From: Trichinella spiralis
Lineage: Eukaryota; Nematoda; Enoplea; Trichinellida; Trichinellidae
NCBI GenBank assembly: GCA_000181795.3
Contig: CM012953.1
Coordinates: forward strand, 8,468,431-8,532,430
DNA length: 64,000 nucleotides
Reading direction: 5' to 3'
The position numbers and the translations under genes were made by a program. Numbering within the stretch: position 1 is the first letter of the stretch; the number at the start of each line of letters is the position of its first letter. Shown here piece by piece: positions 44,225 to 56,700 of this stretch. Below the pieces are notes generated by a model. It worked only from the letters and a program-made list of their open reading frames with translations, made no database searches and was not told where the DNA came from.

Positions 44225-46850
44225 TTAGTTGGTTATTGGAAAGCGGTTGTTGCAAAGGATGAAAGCGAAAGTGATCAACAATATCAACATTGGAATTGGC
44301 AAACGATCAACGGATAATGGTGCTCTACTGAAAGTGTCCAGGTGGTGATGGTCGTATTTCTTGGTGCAGTTGATAATCCAAGCCGGGTCAATTTGCCCAA
44401 GCTGCTGCTGCAAAAATAAGTCAGGCGACGAACAATAGTTCCTCTTCAGCGTGTCGTTGGAGAGCTTTTGGAAATTATGCACCAACCAACCGTTACGACA
44501 AGAACAGTCCAGGTCGTTTTCCATAAATTGCAGCTCGTAGACCTGGTCGCCGGGGATTTCTTGGAACGCGTAACGAGCAATGTGGCCGATTTGATTGTTG
44601 AGCAGCTGCAACGAACCGACGTTCCGCATGCCGACAAAGCTGGAACTGCGGATGCTGGTGATGCGTGAATTGTGAATTTGCAACGTTTCCACAGTTTCCA
44701 GCTCGTCGAAAGCTTTCGGCCACAGTACGCCCAAGCTGCTCTGATCGATTCGCATACTGCTCACATGACCTAGACCGTGAAACGTGCGTGGAGCGACGCC
44801 GATCCATTCGGACCGATTGGCCTGCCAGTTGCGGATGTCCAGGAAATGGACCCGGGTACAGTTGTAAAACGCTTCGGGTTCAATGGTCACCAAGTTCAAT
44901 GGCAAATGCAAAAATTGCACATTGTACAGACCGCTGAATGCGTGCCGTTGGATGCGCGTGATGGATGTTGATCTCAGGTCCAAACCTCGGATATTTTCTG
45001 ATCCGAAGAACAAATAAGCCGGCAGTTGTTCCAACGCGTCAGCACGCACGATCACCTCTTTCAATGAATGCAAATTTGCAAAACTGTACGACTGCAGATC
45101 GGAAAGTGGATTTCCAACTAATGACAAATAGCGCAATTTTGTCAAATTGTGAAACGTGTACCCTTCGATGCGTTCAATTTCACAATAGTTGAGCGTCAAA
45201 CGTTCCAGTAATGGATAATAACGAAAATCATCGCCACTTATGCGCGCCATTGTCGCCCTGGCTATGGTCAAATTGCGCAATTTCGGTGACATCTCTTGGG
45301 GAATTTTTTCCAACATCACACCATCGCATATCACCTTCAACGGTATTTCATTTCAGTAAGATAAAATAAAATACTTTCGAAATAAATGTGTTTAATCATT
45401 TTTGATTAATTGGAGCTGTAGCAAAGTAATTCATAATTATTTGAAATATTTCAAAGTTTCCCATTAAAATAAATTCTTTAAAAATTTGTTTACATGAAAA
45501 ATAAATATGTGACGTGACAATCAATCTGAATAATGTGATCAGAAAAAATATTTGAAATTTTATTCCTATAAACTCTGTGCATTTCCACTGCTGAAAGCTA
45601 GTTTAACGGAAAGCTAGCTAGCTTGCTAATATTTTCTTTCTTGTATATATTGTTTCACTGCTGAATGCGGCTATTCTTTTAAGGATGATAAAAAATTTAT
45701 CTCTAAAATTTCCAATTAGCTGTCGATAAAATGCAAAATTAAATTCTACTTCAATATGTTGATATTATTTTATTTGAAAACTGTAGTAACAGTTTTTAAC
45801 TAAAAATTTACTGACAAATACAAACACAAATATAAATTTGATTTTATAATAATTAAAGATTACTGTGCGTTTTGAATAAAAATTTTGTTGAATCAAATTG
45901 CTACCTAGCAACCGAAATCATATTTTTTTTGCTAGGATGGGTAAACGCTTTTAACTATAACCCTATTGTTAAAATTCAAGTAACAGGAAAAATCTGCCCC
46001 AAATCCGCATAAATGAAACAGATTTTGCTGCTTTCCATCTGAAAAAAAAACAAAGCAAACAGCTTTTCAATATACATGACTTGCCAGCCGGGCTGCTTTT
46101 AACATTTACTTCCCTCTTAACTTGAAAATTTCATTGTCATCTTGTAATACTTTGAATATCTTTTCACATTCACAAAATAATGAAATTTTATCCACATGTT
46201 AACCTGAAACTCAAATAGTGCAAATAGATCTGTTTACAAAATACTCATAAAAATCTTTAATAAAACAAATAAATAAATGTAAAATCAAAATTAAAAAATC
46301 AATATTAGTTAATATCAAGCATTGTAATGTAAAACCCCAACTGCAATCAAACTCCTTTGATGAATCGAAGTAGAAGAGGTATATTCAATAGCCATATTTA
46401 TATTCATTATCAACAAATATCAGTTTCAGATTGATGCAAATCAGTGGTTTAAACAGAGAAGTAATTATCTATAAACCAAGCTTAAGAAAAGCAAAATTTG
46501 CAGCAAGCTGAAATCGATGTTCAATTTCTTATTATCTCATTGCCAAGGTGATTGTTGGTGATTATTCAATGTTAATCAATTTTAAATGAATTGTCAGATT
46601 CAGGGGTGGATTCAGAAGAACAAAATTAAATGGGAAAATGCAAATCTCTGTGGATAAGGACATTGAAAGCAGACAGGACGGAAAGAATTGCAAATGAACG
46701 TTTTACCTCTTGTTCAGTTGGACAAAGACACCCTTTTGGACAAAACAGTGACTCTTGGAATGAGGCGCTTGAAACATCCAGCAGAAGAAGCTTTACCGCC
46801 AAACAGGCGACAAGCAGGCGCCAATGACAAAAAACTGCTGACCAGCGCAT
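44225..46850 (-). CDS. Small secreted or membrane-anchored LRR protein
   Basis: Two exons, 46850-46707 and 45334-44225, joined in phase 0 across a 1.37-kb intron, give 417 residues. The first holds a signal peptide (LLVACLAVKLLLLDVSSA) and the first half of the N-terminal LRR cap (CPKGCLCPTEQE). The second completes it (VICDGVMLEKIP), which confirms the join. About ten leucine-rich repeats follow (LERLTLNYCEIERI, SLQLLNNQIGHI), then a C-terminal cap (LDCSCRNGWLVHNF ... YCSSP). The end is a hydrophobic stretch (IPMLILLITFAFILC) with only a few residues after it, so it is either GPI-anchored or a tail-anchored single-pass protein. LRR ectodomains bind proteins; the partner is unknown. Confidence 0.87.
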
Positions 46851-49800
46851 GAATTCGGGCACCGGTTTAGCCAGGATGCACTCTCTGAAAAATTGACAGC
46901 CACAATTTTAGAAAAATTAATCAATAATAAAGAGTAAAATAAATAATGATCATAAGAAAACGAAGAAGCTTGTATACTCGAAGCTGTTACTAACACGGCA
47001 AGCTTAACAAATAGAAGTAGCTAAATGAATGAGAGAAAATCGAGTTCATATATATATATATATAACTGCCCTCCCAGTAGTTGAGCGTCTAGCTGAAACA
47101 AAAAAAAGAGATGCCGACACATGTTTTGAAAATGAAAGCTAAATGCTTTAGCACCGCGGGCTAGGGAGAAAATTGCCAACTGAACTGAACATATTTTGCA
47201 AAGAGCACATTTTAAAGCATGTCGGCTTGTTTTTAAAATTAAGTGATAAACTTCTTCACCATTTAAATGGATTTGATCAAGTTAGCAAAGAGTGCTCTCC
47301 CATACATCTGCTAAATGACATACGGTTCTAACAGCGTTGATATAAACAGATTAGTTACGCGACACTGTGGCGAGTAGGCATGCTGAAACACGCCTACGTT
47401 TTAACCACAAATAGCTGAACGGCCAATAATTGATAAACATTCGCCGACAGCTGACTGTGTTAGCAGGGCACTTTATTGTCACATTAATCGTGCAGTCAGA
47501 AAATCAACCACTGCTAAAGACAGAAAGCTCATCTTTAGCTGGCAATAAAAAATTGCTCATGTGACGTAACGTTTGCAATATTTTTCATGTAATTTCAAAA
47601 GATAGGTTGACATTTCAATAACAACAACAACAACAACAACAACAAGTGGAAGATTTGTTTTTTTTTTGCTTTTTCCAAGAGATATAATATATATATATGT
47701 ATATGATGTATAACGTTAGCGGCTTCATATTAGCCAGGCAGGCACTGACAACACGTTTACATGCTAGCATGTTGAGCAACTGATCAAACTGAGGCGCAAA
47801 TGTAATTAATCCTTTGCACATCTTTGCGTCGAATAAGCTGACAAAGCAGAGTAAGCATGTGAACATGATTGCCGGAGGACAGCCGACGGGGAAAAATCAT
47901 CACTCACCCCAACTTTGCTATTTTGCAAAAGTTCATTCTTGATATGCTTTTATTAAAACATTTCCTATTTGAATTTTAAATTTTATTGAAGAAATACTTT
48001 TCACTTGTTCAAATGAAAAGTTGCTTTTAATTAATAATTTTAATATTGAAAAAATACAAAAATAGTTTATACAAGTAGTTTCATAAAATTGCAATATTAT
48101 GCAGAAAATTTTGCATTCTGCTTTTGATTAATTTATTTTTCAAAAAAAAAAAATTCTTCAGCTTTTGTGATTTGCCAAGCGTTTTTGCATCATTGCAAAA
48201 AGTAATTTCATCAATCTTTTATGGCACAAAGTTTTTTTTATTCAATATGCTGCACATATGAAAAAATTATAAAAATTGCTTTAAACAAAGTTTGAACTAG
48301 TTAAACCAATAAATGTTACACTACTAGTTTACAATTGGAAAGAAATTTTGATTATTTGGTAAAGTTAAGCTTATTATTTTAAACAAATACGATTGAAAAT
48401 TGAAATTGTTCATCAAAAAAAATTTATTTCGAAAAAATGCTGTTTGAAAAATTTCATTCAAACCAGAAAATTATTTTTGAAGGTTCACAATGGTGTTAAA
48501 TAATTATTAGTAATTTTTCTTTTTAATAATCAATTTGGACAAACTCTATTATCCATTCTATTACTACACGTAACTTCATCTGACTTTACTTGAATTTTAA
48601 AGCGGGTATTTCTTTAACAGGACGAAACATGTTTCATTTGTTATTCACATTATAAAAATGATCTTTGTTAATTTTTCTGCAACCAGCATAAGCACAATGC
48701 AAAAACCAGTTAACTTTATTGTTCGACGTCAAAGCTGGAAATTATTCAGCGGAAAAAAGAATAACGCAAAAGAAATTTTGGTAGAAGTAAAAAATCAAGC
48801 GAAGCTTAAATTGTCATAACAAATGCTGTGATAAATTAAAATAGAAAAGCACAGTGCACAATATTAAATTTGCTTACTGCAAGAAATAATCAAAGAAAAT
48901 GTAAAGAGCCAAACAAAAACTTATTTTGCATTTATTTAACCGAAGCTATTCAATTCTTCAAGTGAAGCCAGTTAACTGTACAAATATAATAGTATAAGCC
49001 GTCAATGACAAAAGTAAATTATTTTCACAATGGAAGTTTAAAATCAGTTTCAAATGTAATTTAAATAAATACAAACGTGTATATTACATCATGATGCTAT
49101 AAAGATTCAAAAATGAAATACAAATTTTTATACATTACATGCATTTAATTCACATTCAATGTTTCAGTTATCAGCATGCATTATGAAAATAAATTTAAAA
49201 TATGCTTTCATGTGAGATGATAGTCACTTGCAATTTTCAGTAACTACTTCTGTACTATCTTGCTTATACAGACACGTACACGTACGTATAATCTAATATA
49301 TATATATACATGTATAATCTTCTATAAGCAAACATTCTTAAATCATGCATAATTAATTTATTAAAATGATCTGGGTATTTATTCAAATGGAATGAAATTC
49401 CAAAATAACTTTTTTAAGGAAATCAAAAAACAGATCGATTATAAAAGCCTTATTGCTATCAAACCTTGAAATAAATCTTTGCAAGGAATTTTTTTTATCA
49501 AATTACCTTACCCAAATTTGACACAATGACAACACTTATTAAAATATTCTTCAAATTATGCATTGCACTGAATTATTTGATTTTCATAAATGGAACGCCT
49601 GACGCTTTGCAAAACATGTAAAAAGTTAAGAAAACAGATTAAAGCCGAAACTAAAATAAAACAAATCAAAATATTAACTCATTGATGTTTCATTACTTTT
49701 GCAAAATGTTAACCAAAAAAATAAAAAAAGTAACTAAATAAAAGAAATAAATGAAACAAAATTGCAAGCAAATCCCTAATTCAATCGAAAGCATCAGACT

Positions 49801-51190
49801 AATGCTAGCAGGTTCTAAAGACTGGAAGCGGTAAATTTGCAATTATTTGCAATAAAAACAACAAAGTATGTACTGCAAACTTAAAATAGAAACACAAGTC
49901 AACTTCACGCAAATGGTTAAAACTTGCAACATTAATAAATTAACTTTTTCTAAAGAAATTTTCCAAAAATTAGATTAAAAATTACAACTTTATCATATTA
50001 TCATCTGCAATTTATTTAATATTCGTATACTTTGCAAGGAAAGCTTTAACAATGCCTTTTCTGCTTCATTGCAATGCAAAAGAAAGACGAAATTCAATTT
50101 GTAAATCAAATTCAGCTATGCATAAATGGTTGCTATTTAAATTTTGAGCGTCACTTCTGTTTAAATTTTTCTCTGCATCCCATTTTGCAGCTCGATAATT
50201 TTAACGATAGAATTGTAAATGTGCAATATTATGCAACATAAAAAACTAGCATTTGTTAAGTATATGCATTAATAAAATAGGAAAGCTTTAAAATTTTTTT
50301 TTCAAATCTTGCACAAATACACAAACATTGGCATGAAACCAGAATAAGACAAAGTAAGAACCAGAAATCTTCAAATTTCTAAGACCACAACTATCGCAAC
50401 GCAATGCAAGTTGAAAAGAAAATATGACCAGAAACAAGGCTAACAAGATATTACTCAACAAAACAATGACAGCGTGAGAAGCGACTGTCAAAAATGCCAG
50501 TCTTTCAAGGCATGGGCATTTGAATATTACATTATACTGTTATTTCCATATCTGCCTGTTTACTTCTGCTGCCTCCCTTACCATAGTTATTCTGCTTTTG
50601 AATATGTATAGCAACTGCTTATCTTACGCTAACGCCCAAAAATACCAACTACATGGCACCTGTAAGAAGAATGAAATCAAATTAAAATGGATATGAATTG
50701 AAGCTTTCTATCCAGATAACAATAATTCTTTGGAGCTGTATCTTACACTCAGTGTAATCAAGCAAATAATAACAACAGTAGAAAAAAAGCGAGCAATCCT
50801 ATTTAGGGTAGCATTGAAAAAATAAATTAGTTCAAGTATTAGTGCGCTTGAGTACGCTATTACATCAATGTAAAGAAGAACCTGTAGCTGTAACATCATT
50901 TATTTGCACTGTTTCTTTAACTGAATACTGTATTAGATAAACAGTGCGACAAAACATTCTGTAACCTGCTCGACAAGCACATTGGGTTATTCTTGCCATC
51001 TCCACATTAAAAGGAATAGTAAGTGTAGAATTTATGGGGACTGCAGAGACAAATTAATTGTCGACACTAACTAACGTCGCTAATGCGCAGTGCTAGCTAG
51101 ATTGGCTAGTTGAATCTTATTTAGAAAATTATGCCTAGCTCAAGTCAATTTTGCTAAAGGTTGCGAAAACAATGGCAGAACTGTTATAAC
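46851..51190. other. Spacer and presumed promoter of the second LRR gene
   Basis: The first 700 bp upstream of the LRR gene are somewhat richer in GC and include a TA repeat near 47050. The remainder is AT-rich with a CAA repeat at 47619-47645. No gene supported. Confidence 0.4.
47619..47645. repeat. (CAA)n trinucleotide repeat
   Basis: About nine CAA units in intergenic DNA. Confidence 0.9.
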
Positions 51191-52700
51191 ACATCTAGCT
51201 CATTAATGCCTAAGCAATTACCATTTGAAACCGATATAACTCTTGCCATTTTTCAGAGATTTATTGATGCCCTGTTTGATGGTGTGAAACGATTCTTCGA
51301 AGATATTTTAATTAAATAAAGCAATAAAAATGAACACTGTAATTTAATAAAAAACGGTCCTGCAGAGTCTTTAAAAACGTACTATTAAATTTATACGGCT
51401 ACTTTCTTTCAAAGAAAGCTAGCATTTTAGAGCCACACCATGAGATTTTAGATTTGGAAGCAACACAGAATGATATTTCAAAAAGCAAAAGCTATGCATT
51501 TGCCAATGAAGTAAAGTAATTCATGATGCTTCATTCCATGATTTAGGGGCAGTGCTAATAGTCGTGAAACAACAAAAAAAATTTGCTGCTAAAATGACTG
51601 AGTCAAAAAAACCCAATTATGAACAAACTGATAAACATGCACTAGCAGTTGTATTTGAAATAAAAATATTCCACAAATAGCTCTATAATATATGCTTCTA
51701 AATATAAAAACAAGTCTATACTGGAATTATTGAAAGTACAAAGCTCCATGTACTCAGTAGATTCTGATGTTAGGTGCCTTTGGCTGTTAACTGTTTCAAA
51801 ATATGAAAAATCCAAAAAATGAAGACGCATTGTATCGGTAAGCGAATTTCAATTGCGGTTTGCAAATGCAATAAAAATATTTATTTCAAAATTTACAAAA
51901 ATATCCTTTATTATCTCGTATATTAAGGGGTACTGTGGGGTGCATGGGTAAAAGCGAAGATAAGCAATGAGTAGAAACTGTTTCATATAAAGAAAACCAA
52001 ATCGTTTCTTCACATAAATTGCTAAATGTGGAGAAATCTAGTGATAATATTAACTAGAGCAAAGAAAGACATCCTTAATATCAGTGACATTCAAAATTGT
52101 GCGCATGAATACGTTAGCTAGATGCTGGCTACAGAGGCCCATTTTGGATAATGACATTAAACAATTAGAGAGGCAGTGCAGTCAATGCCAAGAAGCATCA
52201 ATTCACTAGATACGGCCGTCAGAGATGCTAACCTTTATAACCTTAACCGCAGATTACAAACGCTCCTGAGTATTATTTACACAGAGTATGTGAAAGACTT
52301 CTGTTAGGCAGCTGATCTGCCAAAGAAAACTCGAGAATGCTGATGTGATGAAAAGCCGTTCACATGAGAATGGATATCAGCATAAGTTCAAGAATACTCT
52401 GAATCTATATTATTCAAAATCTGAACACCAGAATGCTGGTGCACAGACGACATATCGACTTGTTGATCTGACGGCTAACAGCAATAAAGTCAAGAGAAAC
52501 TTCAAATAAAAAAAATGGAAATCTGAATTTAGACAGTTGAAACCTACAGATAGTGACATGGCAAATTGAAACAGTATTAGAAGACTGATGAAAAGAGTGG
52601 AGATGAGAAATGAAGACATTATAGAGCAAATGCTGCATCGAAACAAATAAAGCGAAAATGTCGACCAAAATATCCAGACAGTGACATTTGCCGTGCCACA
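51190..52700 (+). mobile_element. Ty3/gypsy-like LTR retrotransposon fossil (pol)
   Basis: Recognisable in order on the plus strand are a reverse-transcriptase fragment (about 51250-51310), an RNase H-like segment (about 51510-51670) and an integrase zinc-binding-like segment (about 52080-52260), in the order expected of Ty3/gypsy pol. No LTRs, gag or flanking duplications were found. It is broken in many places and looks old. Ends are approximate. Confidence 0.6.
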
Positions 52701-53446
52701 AAATGACGTAGCATTGCAATATAATAACTATTTTAGAAAACAAATACATTAATCAGAATAAGAATTAAGAAAGAAATGGAAAACTGCTAATTAAAAGAAA
52801 AATAAGGCAGAAATTTGACAGCTCGCAATGTACCCCAAACTGCCATTAGGTAATAACAGCAAAATTGTTTTATTATTGCATAAAAATATAAAATCAGTTT
52901 GTCTGAAATAAATTTTGAAAACATTAAAGCTGTTTAAGAAGATATCGATCAATATAATATTCTTACTGCTTTGGATGCAATCTGACCAGATGATCAGTGG
53001 ACAACAACAAGTCGACGAAATAATAACAATACCAATGCCCACACGGGGTCTGATCATCCAGAAAATGCAGCTGTTCTAATGTGAGCTTTCAGTCTGTCTG
53101 CTTTGCCTACTAATGCTCCCCGCCCATCTTCACGTCAGGCACATCTCCGTTTATTATAAGGTAAAATCAATATTGTTGGAAATGTCAAATTATAACCAAT
53201 TGAAATCAGCTAGTCTAATTTTAACATTGAGCAAAATGGATAATAATATACCTGATTTTCAGAGTGAAAAAAAATACTCATTGCAATTGTCGAGTTCCAC
53301 ATGAGGTAACTGGTATGCTTTAGTTGTTGTTCAATTTTGGGTGTGACGGAGCTTGGACAACTTAATCAAAGTACAATGCACGGTCAAATCGCTTCTCAAG
53401 GTGACCTAGTAGCCAATTGTCCACAACAAGCAACCGTGGTAATGAA

Positions 53447-53713
53447 ATGTCGAGGAAGAAGAACCGGCCTGTATTCGCTGTTTGTACATTGAATTTGGCC
53501 ACTTTTCTAGAAACTCGTCCACTAAAAGCGACAATTCATGCAGTTAGTAGTAAACTAAAGCAGAAGTGCCGCCGCCCCAAACACATCGCCTTAGTAGCAA
53601 CTACTCGACGTCTCGAAACGTCTCGAAAGCACAACGACGATGCAAAAAATGCAGCATCATCATCATTACCACTACCACAAGCAGCAGCAGCAACAACAAC
53701 AACAACAACGTAA
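53447..53713 (+). other. Possible LINE endonuclease fragment with CAG/CAA tail
   Basis: An open frame from MSRKKNRPVFAVCTLNLATF contains a block (VCTLNLATF ... LVATTRR) faintly like the start of the AP-endonuclease of RTE-type LINEs (CTxNxRTL ... GLxETRR). It then runs into a GCAGCAGCAACAACAACA repeat and stops. The rest of a LINE is absent. It may be a chance frame. Confidence 0.25.
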
Positions 53714-56700
53714 ATAAATGACATCCAACTGACTAACAGTTTATGACAAGAACAACTGCAATTGAGCAATTAGCTTGCAACCGCTGTCCACATGTGCTTT
53801 CACGGGTCATTGAAAATGTGCCTCAGCCTATGTTATGGCATTCAACTTTTATTTTAATGCGCACGTTTTATTTTTCCTATTATTCTTATTTCTTATAAAA
53901 TTTCACATTTAGCAGTTTCATTTATTGACTTTAACCATTTTTCTTTGACAAATATATTAAAATTCATTTCCTGATTGATAATTCATCATCATAAGCATTT
54001 GATGCTAAAGATGAATCTGTGCGATTTTTCATTATATTTCGTTTAATCAATTTTATAAATTATTTTTTATTTAGTTTTAAAGGAGAAGTAACTTTAAAAA
54101 AATTCCAATGTATAATCATAAAATTTCTTGTTTTAATTTTTACGAAGCTTTCTTTGAAAGAATTTAACTGCCGACGGCAGTGATAATTGATTTTTCACTT
54201 TACAGAAGGTCGTTTCGTTTGAGACTGTTCTTATCAAGATAAACCTATTTAATGCTAAACAAAATGGTTTTTTCAACCTCTTCTTGCACTATTTTAAATA
54301 AATTTTGATTTGTTTTTCTTAAAATCAAGCGACTTTGAATTCAAAGGCAAAACCCCCTTTCAAATTATTGATGCACACGTTATTTGCTGACTATCTTAAT
54401 TCCGATTGGATTATAGTTTTATTCTTTAATGATGAATGAAATGTATCGGTTGGACAATTCTTATAATTGCGCTTGATGAATTAATAATATCTGAGCACGA
54501 ACGTTTAATTTACACTGAAAATAAAGGTACTGTAGATGGTTTTGTTCGTCATGGATTTACACCTTGGGCAAAAAGACTAGTCAACTATCAAATATTGTAA
54601 TTTTTATCCATACGTAATATACAAAATTAATTATATTTAACAATTGCAATCAATTACATTTATTCATTGCAAAAGTAACTAGTTCAATGTGAAACGCTTA
54701 ATTACAAATTAATCAATTTGTACACTGTCATTCAATTGGGAGGTGAAAGCTTTGTATGAAAAAAGCCAGCTGGTGTATAGGGATAGCATAGGATACGTGT
54801 TTCATTGATTTTTTGGGTAATTATTATTACGGTTTACATAACAATAGGCAAGAAAGCTTTATTGTACAAAAAGCGCAACTACACTCCAAAGCAAAGTCAA
54901 ATGCACTTCAATTATCACAACAGAATTGATAGAAGTTATTGCACTTTTCAAACAGCATCGGTTCAATGCCAAAATAATATTACTTCAACATTACTGTTTA
55001 TTATTGTTGCATATGAAAACGAATAAACTGAAGCATGATGCTTTTGTGAAATGCTATACTTTTAAATCTACATTTTTGCATGTTGATGATTGCCCTTGAA
55101 ATTAACACTTCCTGCACTTCCAGTTTATTAACTGCTTAATACATACTTTATGCAAGAAGTTTCTTTAAGCTTACTATAATTTAAGCATTTAGCAAATTTT
55201 GCACAGGCAATTGTCCTTGATAAAGATTCCAGGAAAATGAGCATTTGTTATTGCAAAAACCGGACGCAATAGTCTATGATTATCAAAGCTCAGCATGGCA
55301 TGATAATTATCAACCATAACAGCAGACCATCATTAAAATGCAAGCTATTCTACCAAACTTTATTTCATTCACAGAAAATATTTTATCCATACATTCATTT
55401 ATCAAACAGCTGAAAAATCGAGAATAAAAATGAATTGCATAATTTTACACCATGCAGGTTTTAAATCATCAAAAAATACAACACATGAATATAAATTTCC
55501 AACAAACAATTGTATAACAAACGTAATTTTAGTTTATGTAGAGGGTTGTATTGCTCACAATCTGCAAATGTTTGATAAATGTATATAAAATTTATTTCAT
55601 TTCATCAAACAGTCTTTTAAAGTAGCTATACACTCTCAATGTGCATTTCTGCTTTAAAAGCACTTCTCAACTTTAAAGTGAAAGCATCAGTAAAGAAAAC
55701 CCATAATTATAAAATATAGTTAAATTTGGTGTATGGTAATCTAGTCAATGTAATAGTGAGTAATTTGAAGAGTATATTTTATTAATGGATTGTTACATAC
55801 AGAAAACTCATAAAAATTCTTATTCATCGATCAGTTGCTGTACAAGTAAAAGTTTGTTATTACCTTCTCACTGAAATTTCAAACTTTCTTTTACACGATG
55901 AATAATAACACTTATTTAACTATAAATATTTAAACTGTAATTTTGGACTATTTTAAGTAGAAATCAATCCTTTTTAAAAAATGCATAAAAGTTTAGCCAA
56001 GTAAAGCAGTTGAATAAAATGAAAAGGCTTTAAAAAATTTTAAATACATAATTATGCAAGTAAACGAAAAATATTCATGATTTACTCATGGCCTGCTGAG
56101 AACGTCTGTGAAGTGTCATTGTAAGAATATCATTGCTTTAAATATTGATCTTTTTATCACTTTTGAATTCAAGCAATCATTATTGATTTTCAACATCAGA
56201 ACACGTCTGTATAATACAAAATGGTCAGGAAATAAGAATTACACTTGAGCATAATCTGTACAAATTGGATTAAACTTTCTCAGAATATAAAAAATCATGG
56301 AGAAATTTTAAAAATCGCAAAATTGGTTATTGATATTAATTTTCAAAATAAACCCAAACAGTACTCAACTTGATTAAATAAATCATTCTGAAATGTCACA
56401 TATTTAATATTTAATAAGTTTAAAGTGATTTATGCAATGACTATGCTTATAAAATGTAACTTTTAATAAATTATAATTACTGGTACTAAGCTTTTAAAAA
56501 TAATAATAATTTTCATATGAAAAATTTAATTCAACATAAGTGCTTAATCCCAAAATTATAAATCATATACACTGTCAACTGCTTTTTACCAAAGAATCAA
56601 ATTTAGAATAAATGCTGCCGCCATTTAAAAAAATGATTGCATTCGCTGCTTTTGTTCTGTTTAAGTATTCTAAAAATGGTTGTGTCATTATTTAAAAAAC

